Below are positions 20,039 to 27,268 of a DNA stretch of 64,000 nt, in pieces. This stretch comes from Janibacter limosus NBRC 16128. Lineage in GTDB: Bacteria > Actinomycetota > Actinomycetes > Actinomycetales > Dermatophilaceae. How positions within the stretch are numbered: position 1 is the stretch's first letter; every line of letters starts with the position of its first letter. A program made the translations under genes and the position numbers. The notes below the pieces were generated by a model. The model saw only the letters and a program-made list of their open reading frames with translations, made no database searches and was not told the DNA's origin. The stretch is taken from assembly GCF_001570985.1 (NCBI RefSeq), contig NZ_BCSS01000014.1, positions 1 to 64,000 on the forward strand. Direction: 5' to 3'.

Positions 20039-20044
20039 TACCGT
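20039..20044 (+). promoter_or_regulatory. -10 box of a leaderless promoter (MFS gene)
   Basis: TACCGT, followed by exactly 6 bases and the GTG start at 20051. The spacing puts transcription start at the start codon. Confidence 0.55.
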
Positions 20045-20050
20045 GCCGCG

Positions 20051-21328
20051 GTGAGCCCGATCCGCGACCACCTGAGCCTGCTGCGCGAACGACGCTTCGC
20101 CGCGCTCTTCGCCGCGCGGACCTTGTCGATGCTCGGGCTGGCCTTCGCACCCGTGGCGCTCGCCTTCGGCGTCCTCGGGCTGCCGGGGGCCGACGCCGGC
20201 ACCCTCTCGCTCGTCGTCGCGGCCGAGGCGATCCCGCACGTCCTCGGGCTGCTGCTCGGTGGTGTCGTGGCCGACCGCTACCCACGCCGTTTCGTGATGT
20301 TCACCGGGGAGTGCCTCTCCCTCGTGGCCTGGCTCGGGATCGGCATCATGTTCCTGGTCGGGTGGGCACCGATCCCGGTGGTCTGTGCCTTCGCCGTGCT
20401 CACCGGCCTCGCCGGCGCCGTCGTCTGGCCGGTCCTGTCCGGGATCATCCCCGAGGTCGCGCCCGCGGGACACCTCCAGTCGGCCAACGCGCTGCTCGCG
20501 GTCGGCGCCAATGTCGCCCGCATCGGTGGGCTGATCGCGGCCGGGGCCATCGTCGTGCTCATCGGGCCCGGCTGGGCCCTCGTCGGCGCCGCCGCGATCC
20601 ACGGTGCGGCCGCGACCTTCGCCTGGCGGATCGGCTCCACCCCACGCCCCGGACGCGAAGGGGGGACCTCCGTCGTCGCCGAGCTGCGGGAGGGGTGGGT
20701 CGAGTTCTCCTCACGCGAGTGGCTGTGGGTCGTCGTCGCGCAGTTCGCCCTGCTGATCCTCGCCTGGCAGGGCGCGCACACCGTCCTCGGTCCGGTCGTG
20801 GCCGAGGCCGAGCTGGGCGGCGCCGGAGCCTGGTCGGCGATCCTCACCGGCGAGGCGGTCGGCATGCTCGTCGGCGTCGTCATCGCCCTGCGGATCAGGC
20901 CGCGCCGCCCGATCCTCCTCGGGGTACTGCTCACCTCGCTCACCGCGCTGCCCTACCTGCTGCTCGGGGTGGGCGCCCCCCTTCCGCTCATCGTGCTCGG
21001 CGGTTTTGTCATGGGTCTGGGCATGGACACCTTCACCGTGCTGTGGCAGACGACGATGCAGCGCGAGGTGCCGCCCGAGGCACTCTCGCGAGTCGCCTCC
21101 TACGACGCCTTCGGGTCGATGCTCTTCGGGCCGGTCGGGGTCCTGCTCGCCGGACCGGCAGCGGTGCACCTCGGCGCCCACCGGGCCCTGCTCGTGTGCG
21201 CTGCGCTCATCCTCCTGTCCAGCCTGCTGGCCCTGCTGTCCCGGGACGTGCGCACCCTGCGTGCGCCCGTCGACATCACTCCGGTCCCCGAGGGCGAGTA
21301 CACCTCACCGGTGGATCCGGTCGTCTGA
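20051..21328 (+). CDS. Major facilitator superfamily transporter
   Basis: A 425-residue, 12-helix transporter of the MFS-3-like class. The loop after helix 2 carries the MFS motif A variant GGVVADRYPRR. Helices are obvious throughout (for example VVLIGPGWALVGAAAIHG, LGVLLTSLTALPYLLLGVG). The substrate cannot be inferred; close architectures include macrolide and small-drug exporters. The GTG start at 20051 is favoured because TACCGT lies exactly 6 bases upstream and no ribosome-binding site is seen, implying a leaderless message. It is divergent from pcrA. Confidence 0.85.
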   Translation: MSPIRDHLSLLRERRFAALFAARTLSMLGLAFAPVALAFGVLGLPGADAGTLSLVVAAEAIPHVLGLLLGGVVADRYPRRFVMFTGECLSLVAWLGIGIMFLVGWAPIPVVCAFAVLTGLAGAVVWPVLSGIIPEVAPAGHLQSANALLAVGANVARIGGLIAAGAIVVLIGPGWALVGAAAIHGAAATFAWRIGSTPRPGREGGTSVVAELREGWVEFSSREWLWVVVAQFALLILAWQGAHTVLGPVVAEAELGGAGAWSAILTGEAVGMLVGVVIALRIRPRRPILLGVLLTSLTALPYLLLGVGAPLPLIVLGGFVMGLGMDTFTVLWQTTMQREVPPEALSRVASYDAFGSMLFGPVGVLLAGPAAVHLGAHRALLVCAALILLSSLLALLSRDVRTLRAPVDITPVPEGEYTSPVDPVV

Positions 21329-21337
21329 CCCGGGATC

Positions 21338-21343
21338 TAGGCT
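21338..21343 (+). promoter_or_regulatory. -10 box of a leaderless promoter (GNAT gene)
   Basis: TAGGCT, 6 bases, ATG at 21350, with no ribosome-binding site. Confidence 0.6.
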
Positions 21344-21349
21344 GCTCCC

Positions 21350-21940
21350 ATGTCCCAGATCGTGCGCCCCGACCCCCGCTACCAGGCCTCCTACCTGGAG
21401 GCCCACGACGAGTTCGGCGGTGCGCACCGCGACGGCGACGGCGACCTGGTGCAGGCCGCTGACCCGACGGTCGGTTTCGAGGGCTTCAGCTTCACCCGGG
21501 AGGGGCTGGAGGACCGCGACGAGTTCCGCCGCTTCGTGCAGGTCCGTCGCGCCGACGAGCTCCCGGAGACGCCGCGACCCGCCGGCTTCGTCCCGTGCAC
21601 CTTTCTCTGGGTCGTCGAGGGCGAGGAGTACCTCGGCTCGATCGCGCTGCGGCACGAGCTGAGCGACTTCCTGCTCGAGCAGGGTGGGCACATCGGCTAC
21701 TCGATCCGCCCCTCGGCGCGGCGGCAGGGGCACGCGAGCACCGCCCTTCGTCAGGTGCTGGAGCTCGCCGGCGAGATGGGTCTGGAGCGCGTCCTGATCA
21801 CCTGCGACGAGGACAACGAAGCCTCCCGCGCGACCATCGAGGGCGCCGGCGGCGAGTACGAGGACTCCCGCAGCGGCAAGCGACGCTACTGGGTGACGAC
21901 CATCGCCACGGACCGTCCGGAGGGTGCCCGCCTGTCCTAG
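21350..21940 (+). CDS. GNAT-family N-acetyltransferase
   Basis: A 196-residue acetyl-CoA-dependent transferase. After an N-terminal extension, the fold shows the beta-4 strand EEYLGSIALRHELSDFLLEQGGHIGYSIRPSARRQGHAS, whose RRQGHA is the acetyl-CoA phosphate-binding loop. LERVLITCDEDNEASRATIEGAGG is the typical C-terminal motif B. YEDSRSGKRRYWV closes the domain. It resembles the common actinobacterial and Bacillus YesJ-like acetyltransferases of unknown substrate. Its TAG stop (21938-21940) is also the first half of the -10 box of the next gene. Confidence 0.85.
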   Translation: MSQIVRPDPRYQASYLEAHDEFGGAHRDGDGDLVQAADPTVGFEGFSFTREGLEDRDEFRRFVQVRRADELPETPRPAGFVPCTFLWVVEGEEYLGSIALRHELSDFLLEQGGHIGYSIRPSARRQGHASTALRQVLELAGEMGLERVLITCDEDNEASRATIEGAGGEYEDSRSGKRRYWVTTIATDRPEGARLS

Positions 21941-21943
21941 GCT
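21938..21943 (+). promoter_or_regulatory. -10 box (polymerase-domain gene) fused to the upstream stop codon
   Basis: TAGGCT, 6 bases, ATG at 21950. Its first three bases are the TAG stop of the GNAT gene. Confidence 0.55.
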
Positions 21944-21949
21944 CGGTGC

Positions 21950-22918
21950 ATGGCACGCGGCGAGCACGGTGAGGACGTCCATCTCGACGTCGGCGGCAGG
22001 GATGTGCGCATCTCCTCCCCCGACCGGGTCTACTTCCCCGAGCGCGGCGAGACCAAGCTCGACCTCGCGCAGTACTACCTGTCCGTCGGTGACGGGATCC
22101 TGCGTGCGCTGCGCGAGCGGCCGACGATGCTGCACCGCTTCCCCAAGGGGGTCGAGGGCGCCAAGGTCCACCAGAAGCGCCTGCCCCAGGGGGCACCGGA
22201 CTGGGTGGAGACGGTGCGTCTGCACTTCCCCCGGTACGACCAGCACGCCGACGAGCTGTGCCCGACCGAGCTGGCCCAGATCCTCTGGGCGGTGCAGATG
22301 AGCACCGTCGAGCTGCACCCGTGGAATGTCCGTCGTGCCGACGTCGACCGGCCCGACGAGTGGCGGATCGACCTCGACCCCATGCCGGATGCTCCCTTCG
22401 ACCGGGTACGGCGGGTGGCCGGTGTCGTCCACGAGGTCCTCGACGAGCTCGGTGTGGTGGGCTACCCCAAGACCTCCGGGGGATCCGGGCTGCACGTCTA
22501 CGTGCGCATCGAGCCTCGATGGGAGTTCGGCGAGGTGCGCAGGGCGGCGCTCGCCTTCGCCCGCGAGGTCGAGCGGCGCGTCCCGGACGAGGTGACGACG
22601 ACGTGGTGGCGCAAGGACCGTGACCCGGCGGCCGTCTTCGTCGACTACAACCAAAATGCTCGCGACCACACGATCGCGGCCGCGTACTCGGTGCGGGGCA
22701 ACGCGGCCGGCACCGTGTCGACCCCGATCACCTGGGACGAGATCACGGACGTCGAGCCACAGGACTTCACCATCGCGACCGTGCCGCAGCGCTTCGCGGA
22801 GCTCGGTGACCTGCACGCCGACATCGACCATGTGGCGCACGACCTGGGTCCGCTGCTGGAGTGGGCCGAGCGCGACGAGGCCGAGGGCGCCGAGCCGCCG
22901 GTCGACCCCGAGGACTGA
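21950..22918 (+). CDS. LigD-type polymerase/primase domain protein
   Basis: A 322-residue stand-alone member of the LigD polymerase family (archaeo-eukaryotic primase fold), which in non-homologous end joining adds ribonucleotides at breaks. Recognisable blocks: ISSPDRVYFPERGETKLDLAQYY, LHRFPKGVEG, STVELHPWNVRRAD, the metal-binding pair in RIDLDPMPD, the nucleotide-binding KTSGGSGLHVYVRI, and VFVDYNQNARDHTIAAAYSVRG. All of the usual active-site residues appear present. No ligase, nuclease domain or Ku gene is in the window. It stops one base before the convergent TfoX-like gene. Confidence 0.9.
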   Translation: MARGEHGEDVHLDVGGRDVRISSPDRVYFPERGETKLDLAQYYLSVGDGILRALRERPTMLHRFPKGVEGAKVHQKRLPQGAPDWVETVRLHFPRYDQHADELCPTELAQILWAVQMSTVELHPWNVRRADVDRPDEWRIDLDPMPDAPFDRVRRVAGVVHEVLDELGVVGYPKTSGGSGLHVYVRIEPRWEFGEVRRAALAFAREVERRVPDEVTTTWWRKDRDPAAVFVDYNQNARDHTIAAAYSVRGNAAGTVSTPITWDEITDVEPQDFTIATVPQRFAELGDLHADIDHVAHDLGPLLEWAERDEAEGAEPPVDPED

Positions 22919-23251
22919 TCAGAGCGCACGACGCAGGCAGGCGTCGAGCCAGTGGGCCAGACCGGCATCGTCCTCGACGGCGTCGGGCGAGACGTCGAGC
23001 CAGCTGGGGCCCATGCCTCGCTCCCCCATGAGCGCGACCTGGGCGTAGTAACGACCAGCCTGCTCCAGGAGCTGCTCGCTCTCGTCGGGGTCGACACGCA
23101 CCAGCAGGCCACCCCCGCCCCGCACTCCCATGAGGATCTCGTCCTTGACGAGGAAGATCAGCGCCCCGAACATCCGCTTCTCCTCCCACGCGATGCCGCG
23201 GTCGAAGAGGGCGGTGCGGACCCGGTCGGCGAGATGCTCGTCGATGGCCAT
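22919..23251 (-). CDS. TfoX N-terminal-domain protein
   Basis: A 110-residue protein from ATG 23251. It has the fold of the TfoX/Sxy N-terminal domain: [40 protein letters not shown], then [14 protein letters not shown] and a C-terminal helical part. In gammaproteobacteria TfoX regulates competence, but the isolated domain is widespread in actinobacteria with no assigned role. The stop immediately abuts the stop of the polymerase-domain gene. Its start lies 33 bp from the divergent glycosylase start. The longer frame to 23311 would overlap that promoter and is not used. Confidence 0.75.
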   Translation of the reverse strand: MAIDEHLADRVRTALFDRGIAWEEKRMFGALIFLVKDEILMGVRGGGGLLVRVDPDESEQLLEQAGRYYAQVALMGERGMGPSWLDVSPDAVEDDAGLAHWLDACLRRAL

Positions 23252-23272
23252 GGATCCACACTGGCAGATGTC

Positions 23273-23278
23273 TATGGT
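23273..23278 (+). promoter_or_regulatory. -10 box of a leaderless promoter (uracil-DNA glycosylase)
   Basis: TATGGT, 6 bases, GTG at 23285. This box decides the start choice of the glycosylase gene, which has no ribosome-binding site. Confidence 0.5.
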
Positions 23279-23284
23279 GAGCAG

Positions 23285-24115
23285 GTGCCTGAGCCAGTCC
23301 TCCTGCCCCATCCCGTGACGGGTGCTCCCTTCGCCTCACCGGTCGTGCCCGGGACCGGCTGGCCCGATGACCTGGCGACCACCGAGACCCCCGTCGCCCG
23401 GACCGCCGCGCAGGTGAGGCGGCTGGCGAAGGGAGCCATCGGGCAGGACGAGCTGGACGCCCGGATCTCCGTCTGCCGCGCCTGCCCGCGTCTGGTGGCG
23501 TGGCGTGAGGAGGTCGCCCTCACCAAGCGGGCCGCCTTCAGCGACCAGCCGTACTGGGGGCGGCCCGTGCCGACGCTCGGCCCGGCCGATGCACCCGTGC
23601 TCGTCGTCGGTCTCGCTCCAGCGGCCCACGGCGCCAACCGGACGGGACGCAACTTCACCGGCGACCGGTCGGGCGACTGGCTCTATGCCGCACTGCACCG
23701 GGCCGGGTACGCGAGCCAGCCGGAGTCGTGGGCCGCCGGGGACGGGCTCGAGCTCGACGGCGTGCGGATCGTCGCACCCGTGCGCTGCGCGCCGCCGCAG
23801 AACAAGCCGACGACGCTCGAGAAGCAGACCTGCGCGCCATGGCTCGATGCCGACCTGGCGAGGAGCGTTCCCTTCGTCCGGTCGATCATGTGCCTGGGCT
23901 CGATCGGGTGGGACGCGACGATCGCCGGCGTACGGCACGCGGGGTGGGACGTGCCGAGGCCCAAGCCCAAGTTCGGGCACGGCGCCCGCGCCACGCTGCG
24001 CACCCCCGACGGCCGGGAGGTCGCTCTGGTGGGCTGCTACCACGTGAGCCAGCAGAACACCTTCACCGGCAAGCTGACCGAAACCATGCTCGACGAGGTC
24101 ATTGCCTCGCTGTGA
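23285..24115 (+). CDS. Family 5 uracil-DNA glycosylase (UDGb type)
   Basis: Removes uracil, and in homologues hypoxanthine or other deaminated bases, from DNA to start base-excision repair. The 276-residue protein carries the iron-sulfur cluster cysteines ([35 protein letters not shown]), the family 5 motif A in [19 protein letters not shown], and the C-terminal motif [20 protein letters not shown]. Family 5 enzymes characteristically lack a polar catalytic residue in motif A, as here (GLAPAAHG). The GTG start at 23285 is supported by a TATGGT box 6 bases upstream. It is followed after 16 bp by the quinone oxidoreductase. Confidence 0.9.
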   Translation: MPEPVLLPHPVTGAPFASPVVPGTGWPDDLATTETPVARTAAQVRRLAKGAIGQDELDARISVCRACPRLVAWREEVALTKRAAFSDQPYWGRPVPTLGPADAPVLVVGLAPAAHGANRTGRNFTGDRSGDWLYAALHRAGYASQPESWAAGDGLELDGVRIVAPVRCAPPQNKPTTLEKQTCAPWLDADLARSVPFVRSIMCLGSIGWDATIAGVRHAGWDVPRPKPKFGHGARATLRTPDGREVALVGCYHVSQQNTFTGKLTETMLDEVIASL

Positions 24116-24119
24116 GTCC

Positions 24120-24125
24120 TAGGGT
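24120..24125 (+). promoter_or_regulatory. -10 box of a leaderless promoter (quinone oxidoreductase)
   Basis: TAGGGT, 6 bases, ATG at 24132, in the short gap after the glycosylase gene. Confidence 0.55.
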
Positions 24126-24131
24126 GTCGGC

Positions 24132-25121
24132 ATGGCCACCACCACTGCGCTCGTCGTCACCCGCCACGGAGGACCCGAGGTCCTCGCGCTCGAGGAGCGC
24201 GAGGTGCCGCCGCCAGGACCGGGCGAAGCCCTCGTCGAGGTCGCCGCAGGTGGCGTCAACTTCATCGATGCCTACATGCGCGAGGGCATCTACGCGAGCG
24301 AGCCGCCGTACGTGCAGGGCTTCGAGGCCGCCGGCACCGTGCGCGAGGTCGGTGAGGGTGCGGCAGTCGCCGTCGGCGACCGGGTCGCGTGGTCGATGAC
24401 GGCCGGGCTGCATGCCGGTCTCGTCATCGCCGACTCCACGCGCCTGCTGCCCGTCCCCGACGACGTCGACCTCGAGACCGCGTGTGCCGCAACGCTGCAA
24501 GGCCTGACTGCGCACGCCCTCGTCACCAGCTGCTACCCGGTGCAGGAGGGCACGATCGCGCTCGTGCACGCCGCCGCTGGTGGGGTCGGACAGCTGCTCA
24601 CCCAGATGATCACCTCGCGCGGTGGCACCGTCATCGCGACGGCAGGATCGCACGGCAAGCTCGAGATCGCCCGCTCGCGCGGCGCCTCCGAGCTCATCGA
24701 CTACTCCGACACGGACGACCTGGCCGGTGAGATCGCAGCGGCGGCCCAGCGGCTCGGGGCGACGCAGGGAGTCGACGTCGCCTATGACGGCGTCGGCAAG
24801 GCGACCTTCGACGCGTCGCTGTCGTCGCTACGCCCCCGCGGCACACTCGTGCTCTTCGGCGGGGCCTCCGGGCAGGTGCCCCCCTTCGACCTGCAGCGGC
24901 TCAATGCCGGAGGGTCCTTGTTCGTCACCCGCCCCTCGCTGGCCCACTTCATCATCGAGCGCGAGGAGCTGCTGATGCGCGGGCGCGAGGTCTTCGAGGA
25001 GATCTCCAGCGGGCGGCTCGACATCGCCATCGGTGGGCGGTACTCCTTCGCCGAGGCGGCGCAGGCCTACCAGGCGCTCGAGGGTCGGCAGACGACGGGC
25101 AAGGTCATCCTCATCCCCTGA
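24132..25121 (+). CDS. NADPH:quinone oxidoreductase (zeta-crystallin type)
   Basis: A 329-residue zinc-free medium-chain dehydrogenase/reductase that reduces quinones or other enones with NADPH. The N-terminal GroES-like domain has EVAAGGVNFIDAYMREGIYASEPPYVQGFEAAGTV. The coenzyme domain has the Rossmann turn AAAGGVGQLLTQMI and GTVIATAGSHGKLEIARSRGA. DVAYDGVGKATFD and VLFGGASGQVPPFDLQRL match the QOR family. There are no structural zinc cysteines. Its stop is about 7 bp before the first repeat of the nested inverted-repeat element. Confidence 0.9.
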   Translation: MATTTALVVTRHGGPEVLALEEREVPPPGPGEALVEVAAGGVNFIDAYMREGIYASEPPYVQGFEAAGTVREVGEGAAVAVGDRVAWSMTAGLHAGLVIADSTRLLPVPDDVDLETACAATLQGLTAHALVTSCYPVQEGTIALVHAAAGGVGQLLTQMITSRGGTVIATAGSHGKLEIARSRGASELIDYSDTDDLAGEIAAAAQRLGATQGVDVAYDGVGKATFDASLSSLRPRGTLVLFGGASGQVPPFDLQRLNAGGSLFVTRPSLAHFIIEREELLMRGREVFEEISSGRLDIAIGGRYSFAEAAQAYQALEGRQTTGKVILIP

Positions 25122-25130
25122 TGACCTGCC

Positions 25131-25143
25131 CACAAGGACTGCA
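25131..25143 (-). repeat. 13-bp repeat, copy 1 (outer left)
   Basis: CACAAGGACTGCA; with CC before it, it extends to a 15-bp match to copy 4 in inverted orientation. It lies about 10 bp after the oxidoreductase stop. Confidence 0.85.
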
Positions 25144-25197
25144 CCTGGTCTGGCAAGCGCCGAGGAAGCCCCGTTCTGTGCCGACCGCAGGCTGACC

Positions 25198-25210
25198 TGC
25201 AGTCCTTGTG
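25198..25210 (+). repeat. 13-bp repeat, copy 2 (inner left)
   Basis: TGCAGTCCTTGTG, inverted relative to copy 1 with 54 bases between. It ends 53 bases before the nuclease gene start. The following bases (AAC) resemble those after copy 3 (AGC). Confidence 0.85.
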
Positions 25211-25246
25211 AACCTGTGGACAACTCAGGGCGTGTGCGACCAGTGA

Positions 25247-25261
25247 CTGTCAGGCTGACAG
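25247..25261 (+). promoter_or_regulatory. Short inverted repeat abutting the nuclease gene start
   Basis: CTGTCA, GGC, TGACAG; it ends two bases before the ATG at 25264. It could be an operator for the protein's own winged-helix domain or a translation-blocking hairpin. The symmetry is seen; the function is a guess. Confidence 0.35.
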
Positions 25262-25263
25262 GC

Positions 25264-26151
25264 ATGTCAGAGGTCGCCCAGATCATTGCCCAGGCCGGCG
25301 GGAGCGCAACGCGCCAGGAGCTGAGGCCAGCACTGCGGGGCCGGCCCCTGACCCGCGCCGTCCGATCCGGCGAGATCCTCCGGGTGCGGCGAGGGATCTA
25401 CACCCTCCCTGCTCTTGACGCCTCCCTCGAGGCCGGGTTGCGGGCGAACGGCGTCGTGAGTCACCGCAGTGCTGCACTCCTGCACGGATGGGGGGTGCTC
25501 CACGCACCGAAGCAGCCGGAGCTGACCATCCCCCGGCACCGTCGCGTGGAGGCAGGGCGACGCCGCCAGGTCCACGCCCGCTGGCGGACACTGGATCCGC
25601 AGGACATGGACGACTCATGCACCACCCCTCTGCGGACGGTCGTGGACTGTGCGGCCGACCTCCCTCTCCCGGAGTCACTGGCCGTGGCGGACTCGGCCCT
25701 GCGTTCGGGCAAGGTCACGGCCCAGGAGCTGGCTGATGCCACCGTGCCCCGCATCGGTCGCTCACGCGCTGGACGAGCCCTGGCCCTGGCCTCAGCAGAG
25801 GCGGCCAATCCCTTCGTGTCGGGGTTGCGCGCCTTCGCTGTCGAGGCAACCGACGGGGTGTGGACGCCGCAACAGCCGATCACCCTGCGCGACGGCGTCG
25901 TCCTGCACGCAGATGTCGGGTGCGCGGCGGTCAGGGTCGCGCTCGAGGCCGACAGCCACGAGTTCCACAAGAGTCGGTCTGACATCATCCGGGACTGCCA
26001 CCGCTACAACGAGATGACCATTGCGGGCTGGGTCGTGCTGCGCTTCGCGTGGGAGCACGTGATGTTTCACCCCGACTGGGTCCGCGAGGTCATCGCTTGG
26101 GTCGTCGCCGTCAGGTCAGCTCACAAGGACTGCACGTCGATACCGGCGTGA
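25264..26151 (+). CDS. AbiEi-like wHTH plus DUF559/Vsr-like nuclease-domain protein
   Basis: A 295-residue protein. Residues 1-60 resemble the N-terminal winged-helix/antitoxin domain of AbiEi-type proteins (IIAQAGGSATRQEL, ILRVRRGIYTLP). Residues about 64-165 match the following AbiEi-like part (VVSHRSAALLHGWGVL; TPLRTVVDCAADLPLPESLAVADSALR). Residues 208-270 form a DUF559/Vsr-like PD-(D/E)xK fold, with D217, E228 and D230 in place (LHADVG, VALEADSHEFH) and the terminal GWVVLRFAWEHV. So the nuclease centre looks intact. No toxin gene accompanies it. The last codons H287-C290 are supplied by repeat copy 3. No ribosome-binding site is seen. Its real role, such as defence, regulation or repeat processing, is unknown. 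Confidence 0.75.
   Translation: MSEVAQIIAQAGGSATRQELRPALRGRPLTRAVRSGEILRVRRGIYTLPALDASLEAGLRANGVVSHRSAALLHGWGVLHAPKQPELTIPRHRRVEAGRRRQVHARWRTLDPQDMDDSCTTPLRTVVDCAADLPLPESLAVADSALRSGKVTAQELADATVPRIGRSRAGRALALASAEAANPFVSGLRAFAVEATDGVWTPQQPITLRDGVVLHADVGCAAVRVALEADSHEFHKSRSDIIRDCHRYNEMTIAGWVVLRFAWEHVMFHPDWVREVIAWVVAVRSAHKDCTSIPA
26122..26134 (-). repeat. 13-bp repeat, copy 3 (inner right, inside the coding end)
   Basis: CACAAGGACTGCA lies within the last codons of the nuclease gene, encoding H287 K288 D289 C290 and the first base of T291. It is inverted relative to copy 4, with 77 bases between. Confidence 0.85.
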
Positions 26152-26211
26152 CGTGGCGATCCCGCCATCAGACCGCCTCTCCGCCAGATCAGATCGCTTG
26201 CGTGGAGGAGC

Positions 26212-26224
26212 TGCAGTCCTTGTG
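26212..26224 (+). repeat. 13-bp repeat, copy 4 (outer right)
   Basis: TGCAGTCCTTGTG; extended by GG it mirrors copy 1 over 15 bp. It ends two bases before the stop codon of the convergent membrane-protein gene. Confidence 0.85.
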
Positions 26225-26226
26225 GG

Positions 26227-26562
26227 TCACCAGACGAAGGCGATGATGGCGTTGACGACCGCCAGACCGGCAGCGACCAGGGCGAGGGTCTTGCCGTTTT
26301 CACCACGCTTGCTCTTGGCGTTACCGATCTCGGCGCAGGCCAGGACCGCGATCATGACGACGAGCTTGGTGCCGATCTTGGCGTGGTTGACCGGATCGTC
26401 ACCCGCCTCGGCCAGACCGGTCAGCCCGAGGCCGAGCAGCAGCTGGATACGCGCGCCCCAGACCTGGACGAGGTGCCCTCGACCAGCGACGAAGGGTCCG
26501 ACGACGATCGCCAGCATCGCGAGCATGTGCAGGACGTAGAGGACGAGACGCAGGGCTTCCAT
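26227..26562 (-). CDS. Small integral membrane protein
   Basis: A 111-residue protein with three or four membrane helices: LRLVLYVLHMLAMLAIVVGPFVAG, IQLLLGLGLTGLAEAG, KLVVMIAVLACAEIGN and TLALVAAGLAVVNAIIAFVW. A Lys/Arg-rich loop (AKSKRGENGK) lies before the last helix. I do not recognise a characterised family; similar short hydrophobic proteins are common in actinobacteria. ATG 26562 has a TAGGCT box 7 bases upstream and may be leaderless. Its 3' end meets the outer repeat of the neighbouring element. Confidence 0.65.
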   Translation of the reverse strand: MEALRLVLYVLHMLAMLAIVVGPFVAGRGHLVQVWGARIQLLLGLGLTGLAEAGDDPVNHAKIGTKLVVMIAVLACAEIGNAKSKRGENGKTLALVAAGLAVVNAIIAFVW

Positions 26563-26569
26563 GCCCGGC

Positions 26570-26575
26570 AGCCTA
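26570..26575 (-). promoter_or_regulatory. -10 box (small membrane protein)
   Basis: TAGGCT on the minus strand, 7 bases before ATG 26562. Confidence 0.45.
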
Positions 26576-26596
26576 GGCGACCAGGGGCGCTGTCTC

Positions 26597-27268
26597 CTAC
26601 ACCGGGTAGGAGTCGCCGCCGGGCACGTGGGGCCAAGCCACGCGCACCATGTCGGACAAGGGCAGCGACCCGACCTCCCCCAAGGGGACCCACGCGGCAG
26701 CAGCCGTGGACCCGTCGACCTCCACCACGTGAGCGGGCGTCGGGCGCGGGCAGGTCGCCGAGTGGATCAGCCGCACCGCGTGGAAGTCCTCGTGCCGCTC
26801 CCCCGCCGCGACATCCCCGACCCAGTGCCGGGACTGCACCTGCACGAGGGCGTCGACGACGACGTGCTGACCGGCCTCCTCGTGGACCTCGCGCACGACC
26901 CCGTCGAGAGGTGCCTCCCCCGGGTCGACCCCTCCGCCGGGCAGCGTCCACAGCCCGGCGCCGCCGCCGACCCACGAGGCCAGCTGGGACAGCAGCAGCC
27001 GCCCCTCGTCGACGACGATCGCGTACGCCGCCAGTCGCTGCAGGATCCGGGCGCCCGCTGCTCCGACGGGGATCTCGACCACGTCGACGACCGGGGCCAG
27101 CGGGTCCACGTCGTAGCGCACCTCGACCTGGCCCTCGACGATCTCGGTCTGCATGGGCTGCCCGACCCAACCGTGCTCGGCCAGCAGGTCCACCGGGTCC
27201 TGCCCGTGCGCCAGTGGCCAGCGTCCGACCTCGCCCTCGGCGTCCACGGCCACGACGACGACACTCAT
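26597..27268 (-). CDS. NUDIX hydrolase
   Basis: A 223-residue protein with a complete Nudix box (GGGVDPGEAPLDGVVREVHEEAGQ split as G-x5-E-x7-REVHEEAG), which binds magnesium and cleaves a nucleoside diphosphate linked to another group. It is preceded by a strand and loop with LLLSQLASWVGGGAGLWTLP. The N-terminal 75 residues form a separate small domain (MSVVVVAVDAEGEVGRWPL). The substrate is unknown. Its ATG overlaps the stop of the upstream glycosyltransferase (ATGA), so the two are co-translated. Confidence 0.85.
   Translation of the reverse strand: MSVVVVAVDAEGEVGRWPLAHGQDPVDLLAEHGWVGQPMQTEIVEGQVEVRYDVDPLAPVVDVVEIPVGAAGARILQRLAAYAIVVDEGRLLLSQLASWVGGGAGLWTLPGGGVDPGEAPLDGVVREVHEEAGQHVVVDALVQVQSRHWVGDVAAGERHEDFHAVRLIHSATCPRPTPAHVVEVDGSTAAAAWVPLGEVGSLPLSDMVRVAWPHVPGGDSYPV

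Larger units (their letters stand above)
25129..26226. mobile_element. Putative nested inverted-repeat element carrying a DUF559-type nuclease gene
   Basis: Four copies of TGCAGTCCTTGTG occur in 1.1 kb, as two inverted pairs flanking one gene. The outermost copies extend to 15 bp (CCCACAAGGACTGCA at 25129-25143 and its complement at 26212-26226) and so behave as terminal inverted repeats. The inner two copies share TGTGA instead. The unit fills the whole space between two convergent genes. No transposase and no obvious target-site duplication is seen. Calling it mobile is inference; a regulatory or REP/RAYT-like arrangement would look the same. Confidence 0.45.

Noticed and set aside
25264-26151. 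AbiE-type toxin-antitoxin system
   Set aside because: Only the AbiEi-like part is present, fused to a nuclease domain; there is no AbiEii nucleotidyltransferase toxin next to it.
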